DNA of 64,000 bases, from assembly GCA_001580565.1 (NCBI GenBank), contig LRBF01000262.1, positions 25,457 to 89,456 of the forward strand. Reading direction: 5' to 3'. The DNA is from Caballeronia megalochromosomata. GTDB lineage: Bacteria > Pseudomonadota > Gammaproteobacteria > Burkholderiales > Burkholderiaceae. Below are positions 60,539-64,000 of this stretch, piece by piece. Positions within the stretch are counted from its first letter, which is position 1; the number at the start of each line of letters is the position of its first letter. The position numbers and the translations under genes were made by a program. The notes under the pieces are model-generated. The model saw only the letters and a list, made by a program, of their open reading frames with translations. It was not told where the DNA came from and made no database searches.

Positions 60539-61759
60539 ATGGAAAACGCTACCGAGACTTTTACGATCCCGCAACGGAATGAAATGTCACCGGATTTGAA
60601 AGCACTGGTTAAGCGCGCCCAGGGCTTGCAACCGTTGCTGTTCAAGAACGCAGCGGATTCGGATAGAAATCGGAGGGCCAGTGAAGAAAACATTGAAGCG
60701 ATCGCTGATGCGGGTCTCTTTAAATTGATGGTTCCGAAGCGCTACGGTGGCTACGAAGGCACGATGCGTTCACATCTGGAAGTTACCGCTGCACTGGGCG
60801 AGGCGTGCGGAGGAACCTCATGGGTCACTTCCCTCATCAACGGCAGTGCGTGGATCATTAGTCTTTTTCCGGAACAGGCACAAAACGATGTATACGGGGC
60901 GAACCCCGACGCGCGGGTGTCGGGCGTCTTCACGCCCACCACGCAGGTACGTCGCGTCCCTGGTGGATTGGTCATGTCGGGAAAGTGGTTTTTTTCATCG
61001 GGGTCGTTGCACTCTCAATGGTCCATTCTGGGTTGCGCTGAGCGTGACGAGAACGGCGCGCTGAAGGCTCAATATCTTGCGCTCGTGCCAATGAGCGATC
61101 TTGCGATCGAAGATACCTGGTTCACCACGGGTATGCGCGGATCCGGCAGTAACTGTATTGTGGGTAACGAAGTTTTCGTGCCGGACCACCGACTGCTGGA
61201 CATTATGGCGGCGGTTCGTGGTGAATATCCCACTCCGTTCAAAGACGAGGCCGCGTATCGGGCCGCATTTGGACCGGTATCGTCTCTTCTGCTCATCGGG
61301 CCGCAACTGGGCCTCGGCCGGGCAGCACTGAAGTATGTTATCGAGAAGGCCCCTCAGCGCGCCATTTCGTACACATCCTTCACAAAGCAAACCGATTCGA
61401 CAGTATTCCAGGTTCAGATCGCGGAGGCTGCTTTGAAGATCGACAGCGCTCATTTGCGCGCTTTCCGGGCCGCAGATGAGATTGACAATCTGGCAAGCCT
61501 GAATGTCTTTCCGGACTACATCACACGTACTCGCGTTCGCGCCGATGCAGGTGTCGTCGTCTCGGACATCACTGACGCTCTGAATACACTTATTTTTGCT
61601 CACGGCGCGGGCAGCTTTGCAGAAACAAGCCCAGTGCAAAGATGGTGGCGCGATTCGAATACGGCGGCCCGTCATGCCATCGTCCTTCCGGCTATTGGGG
61701 CCGAGTTGTATGGGAAGGCATTGCTTAACGTGGAAAACACCGTAACACCGCTCGTCTAA
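60539..61759 (+). CDS. Flavin-dependent monooxygenase, acyl-CoA dehydrogenase fold (HsaA/HpaB-type group)
   Basis: The product is 406 residues from the ATG at 60539 with AGGA 6 bases upstream. The segments ENIEAIADAGLFKLMVPKRY, GGYEGTMRSHLEVTAALGEA with CGGTSWVTSLINGSAWIISL, VSGKWFFSSGSLHSQWSILG-like, TWFTTGMRGSGSNCIVGNEV and a C-terminal HGAGSFAETSPVQRWWRDSN with TAARHAIV match group D flavin monooxygenases such as HsaA (3-HSA hydroxylase), which hydroxylate phenols with FADH2/FMNH2. No acyl-CoA catalytic Glu is needed. The reductase partner is at 58935. Confidence 0.91.
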   Translation: MENATETFTIPQRNEMSPDLKALVKRAQGLQPLLFKNAADSDRNRRASEENIEAIADAGLFKLMVPKRYGGYEGTMRSHLEVTAALGEACGGTSWVTSLINGSAWIISLFPEQAQNDVYGANPDARVSGVFTPTTQVRRVPGGLVMSGKWFFSSGSLHSQWSILGCAERDENGALKAQYLALVPMSDLAIEDTWFTTGMRGSGSNCIVGNEVFVPDHRLLDIMAAVRGEYPTPFKDEAAYRAAFGPVSSLLLIGPQLGLGRAALKYVIEKAPQRAISYTSFTKQTDSTVFQVQIAEAALKIDSAHLRAFRAADEIDNLASLNVFPDYITRTRVRADAGVVVSDITDALNTLIFAHGAGSFAETSPVQRWWRDSNTAARHAIVLPAIGAELYGKALLNVENTVTPLV

Positions 61760-62235
61760 AAGAAATACTGCGAGGTTCGTGTCGTCTGTGTGCGACGTCG
61801 ACGTGTTACAGATCGTTTGTCTTTCATTGGCAACTGTCACATCGGCATCCGGGGATGTGCACGTCGACACGAACTGAGCGCTCCTTTACATGAAGAGCGG
61901 GGGATCGTTGTCCGCTTCCGCTTTTCGGCTACGGCACACTAAATATCGTTGTGCATAGTATGCGTCGTAAGATCGTGCTACATCGCATCAAATATAAGTT
62001 GAAGAATACGTTTCGGGGCGATCGAAGTCAAGAATGCTGGATATCTGCCGACCCGCGCCTGCGAAAGCCAAAACCTCCTACGGTCCGATCATGGTTCGCC
62101 CGGATCATGTTGCAGGGAGATGCGCAACGAACGGTTGCATACGAAAAAAAAGAGCCCGCACAGAGGCGGGCAGAGTCCATGCTCAGACGAGCATGGCGGA
62201 GACGACCTTTGGTCTGCGCGATCGGTTCAGAGGGA
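61760..62235. other. 476-base gap between convergent monooxygenase and MFS genes
   Basis: No gene is seen. It holds an 11-base palindrome GCATAGTATGC at 61953-61963 and the MFS terminator at 62143-62171. The plus frame 61951-62577 runs into the MFS gene in the wrong frame and is a shadow. Confidence 0.6.
62143..62171 (-). terminator. Rho-independent terminator of the MFS gene
   Basis: On the minus strand GCCCGC-CTCTGT-GCGGGC is followed by TCTTTTTTTTCG, 65 bases after the MFS stop. This is the clearest intrinsic terminator in the window. Confidence 0.88.
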
Positions 62236-63615
62236 CTAGACTTGCGACCTTTGCGTTCGATGATCGATGGCCGTCGCGACATCATGCGACGCCGAAGCGA
62301 TTTGCTGCCCTGCGATGTGCTTGATCAACACGGCAATGCCCGCGAGTGCTGCAGCGCCCGCAACCGTGATGAACACTCCCGCGAAACTGAAATGACGGCT
62401 GATGAGTTCGGCGACAAGCAACGAGCCTGCGATTCCGCCGAAGCGGCCGATGCCCAGCATGCAGGCAACGCCGGTGCCACGACCTTCTGTCGGGTAGAAG
62501 GCTGCCGCAAGTGCATTCATCGATACCTGTGCGGTATTGAGCAACACGCCTGCCAACAGCACGGCGGGGACCAGTAGCGCCAGGTTTCCGACTGTCTGTC
62601 CGATGTACAAGAGACTGATGGCCGCGAGCCCGTAGCAGCCGGCGATCACGAGATTCGGGTTGAACCGATCCATCAACGCGCCGCACACGACTGCGCCGAC
62701 ACCACCCAGCGGGAAAAGCACCGATACCAACGTCGCGCTTGTTGCGCTCAGACCCGCGTCGCGCAGCAAGATCGGCATCCAGTTGATTGCGGCGTAGCAG
62801 GCCACGAGGCCCATGAAGGCCGCCGTCCAAAGCATCAGCGAACCGAGGATGTACAGTCGAGACATGACGAGGCTCAACCCTTTGAGTCGGGTCGACGATG
62901 CGCTCTCGGTCAGAGTGAACCTGTCTGCACGGGCCGCTCCCGGGCCGATTTGCGCAAGAACGGCACGGACGCGGGGAGCGGGTTTGCCGTTCGCGACCAT
63001 GAACCGCACCGATTCCGGCATTGCAATCATCAGCAGCACACCGTGAAGGATCGGAATGAGCCCGCCCACTGCCAGGACGCTGCGCCAGCCCACGTGGGGA
63101 ATCAACCATGCTGCCAGCAGTCCGCCCACGGCGGCGCCGAGCGGGAAGCCGCAGCACATCAAGCTTGTTATCGTGGAGCGACGTTGGGTCGGGCTGAAAT
63201 CGTCCGCCATGGTGACCGCGTTAGCCATTGCGGCGCCCAGCCCGACGCCGGTGACGAACCGCAGCACCGTCAATTGGCCCACGCTCGTCGCAAATGCGGA
63301 TGCGAAGCACGTGACGCCGAACAGGAGCACAGCCGCAACCATCGGCACGCGTCGTCCGATGCGGTCGGACATCGGGCCGGACAGAAGGGCGCCGAACGCC
63401 AGCCCGAGCAGAGCTGCGCTCAGAACTGGCGCCAGGGCGGGCTTCGCGAGGTGCCACTCGCCGAGCAATGCCGGGGCGATGTAACCGATCGCCGCCGTAT
63501 CGAAACCATCCAGAAGTACGATGACGAAGCACATCAGCAAGACGCGCTTCTGGAACTTGCCGAAGGGATTCGCGTTGATGAACGTCTGGACGTCGACGAT
63601 CGATTCATGTTTCAT
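62236..63615 (-). CDS. MFS transporter, aromatic acid:H+ symporter (AAHS) family
   Basis: A 459-residue protein with GGAGACATCC before the ATG. It has 12 hydrophobic helices and the AAHS motif DGFDTAAIGYIAPALLGEWH in helix 1, the loop 2-3 motif GPMSDRIGRRVPM and PESVRFMVANGK before the central loop. Relatives include PcaK and BenK. It takes up an aromatic acid with protons across the inner membrane. It is probably cotranscribed with the flavoprotein gene 23 bases upstream. Confidence 0.93.
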   Translation of the reverse strand: MKHESIVDVQTFINANPFGKFQKRVLLMCFVIVLLDGFDTAAIGYIAPALLGEWHLAKPALAPVLSAALLGLAFGALLSGPMSDRIGRRVPMVAAVLLFGVTCFASAFATSVGQLTVLRFVTGVGLGAAMANAVTMADDFSPTQRRSTITSLMCCGFPLGAAVGGLLAAWLIPHVGWRSVLAVGGLIPILHGVLLMIAMPESVRFMVANGKPAPRVRAVLAQIGPGAARADRFTLTESASSTRLKGLSLVMSRLYILGSLMLWTAAFMGLVACYAAINWMPILLRDAGLSATSATLVSVLFPLGGVGAVVCGALMDRFNPNLVIAGCYGLAAISLLYIGQTVGNLALLVPAVLLAGVLLNTAQVSMNALAAAFYPTEGRGTGVACMLGIGRFGGIAGSLLVAELISRHFSFAGVFITVAGAAALAGIAVLIKHIAGQQIASASHDVATAIDHRTQRSQV

Positions 63616-63638
63616 GGATGTCTCCAGCGGAGCCCGGA

Positions 63639-64000
63639 TCAGGCAAGTTTCACGTTTTGGTCGGCTGTTGAACCGATCTCAGGATTGACGTCTTCCTTTG
63701 AACGATCGCTCCTTGCGAGCGCCATCGCGGCGAGATAGCCGAACGTCAACGCCGGGCCGAGCGTGATGCCCGCGCCGATGTAATGTCCGCCTACCGGCGA
63801 GTTCATGTCGTTACCGCAGGCGTACAGACCTTGAATCTGATGCCCGTCATCGTCGAGCACTTCCCCGTGGGATCCGGTCACGAGGCCGCGGCTCGTGCCG
63901 AAGTCCCCCGGCATCAGCTTGACAGCATAAAAAGGGCCTTTCTCGATGGGACCGAGACAAGGATTCGGCGCGTGCGTCGGATCGCCCTTGTACACGTTAT
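63639..64000 (-). CDS. FAD-dependent dehydrogenase, 3-ketosteroid dehydrogenase/fumarate reductase-like (C-terminal part)
   Basis: Only the last 120 residues are in the window; the frame is open to base 64000. NVYKGDPTHAPNPCLGPIEK, GPFYAVKLMPGDFGTSRGLV and GLYACGNDMNSPVGGHYIGA with GITLGPALTFGYLAAMALAR are the C-terminal FAD-closing segments of KstD-like flavoproteins, where PFYA-KL-PGD and GLYA-GND are conserved. It would introduce a double bond in a cyclic ketone. It stands directly before the MFS carrier gene in transcription. Confidence 0.88.
   Translation of the reverse strand, partial: NVYKGDPTHAPNPCLGPIEKGPFYAVKLMPGDFGTSRGLVTGSHGEVLDDDGHQIQGLYACGNDMNSPVGGHYIGAGITLGPALTFGYLAAMALARSDRSKEDVNPEIGSTADQNVKLA

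Noticed and set aside
61951..62577. 208-residue plus-strand frame
   Set aside because: It runs through the clear intrinsic terminator and antisense into the MFS gene; a shadow.

Overview
This window looks like chromosomal or megaplasmid DNA of a Burkholderiaceae bacterium of the Paraburkholderia/Caballeronia/Burkholderia type. The evidence is a Gram-negative porin with the burkholderial N-terminal pattern, many MarR, IclR, TetR and LysR regulators, AzoR, an aromatic-acid MFS carrier and high GC. By eye the first 23 kb is distinctly more GC-rich than the rest.

Region 1 (1-1.8 kb, minus strand) holds a CBS-BON protein cut by the window edge, a small membrane protein and a small secreted protein.

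Region 2 (about 2-20.1 kb, plus strand) is one long, tightly packed operon. It opens with a phage-tail-like contractile injection system (CIS): a DUF4255/Pvc16-like cap, sheath, tube, a Pro/Ala-rich protein, CIS_tube adaptor, VgrG/Pvc8-like spike, a small tip candidate, gp25, baseplate J fused to a BNR propeller, and gpI. It continues without a break into four membrane proteins (one with a PASTA domain), a TPR-CHAT protease lipoprotein, a T4-type lysozyme lipoprotein and a caspase-family protease with a DUF4384-like tail. No AAA+ ATPase, tape measure, fibre or T6SS membrane complex is recognisable. Pointing toward it are a FecR-domain lipoprotein and a LapG-like transglutaminase-type cysteine protease (20.2-22.7 kb). 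I infer an envelope-associated injection machine coupled to clan-CD proteases. This is the most novel system in the window.

Region 3 (23.3-26.8 kb) is a LysR regulator divergent from pirin, DoxX and a zinc-less alcohol dehydrogenase-like oxidoreductase, a typical redox-stress cassette.

Region 4 (27-64 kb) is a mosaic catabolic island for an aromatic or alicyclic compound. It has two SnoaL-like proteins, several SDRs, two paralogous MarR regulators, two paralogous Gfo/Idh/MocA proteins lacking the catalytic Lys, a DUF849 beta-keto acid cleavage enzyme, an ALDH, two IclR regulators, a class IB Rieske dioxygenase with reductase, a 4,5-dihydroxyphthalate-decarboxylase-like protein, AzoR, a transhydroxylase-like Mo enzyme with its Fe-S subunit, an HmgA-like ring-cleavage cupin, a sugar-type ABC importer, a porin, a hydrolase, a two-component flavin monooxygenase under two TetR regulators, an aromatic-acid MFS carrier and a KstD-like flavoprotein cut by the window end.

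Three regulatory circuits can be read from the DNA. First, a promoter module (AGGG-CCCT inverted repeat, -35 TTGAc, exactly 17 bp, -10 CATnAT, then TCGATrTrAATCGATC) recurs before the DUF849 enzyme, the ABC binding protein, the cupin and the fused ABC gene, with weaker versions before the Mo enzyme and the decarboxylase-like gene. Second, a 15-bp motif TGTACGGWATTCGAA precedes both IclR genes. Third, GTCA-N3-TGAC sites lie at the hydrolase gene and at both TetR/monooxygenase divergent promoters.
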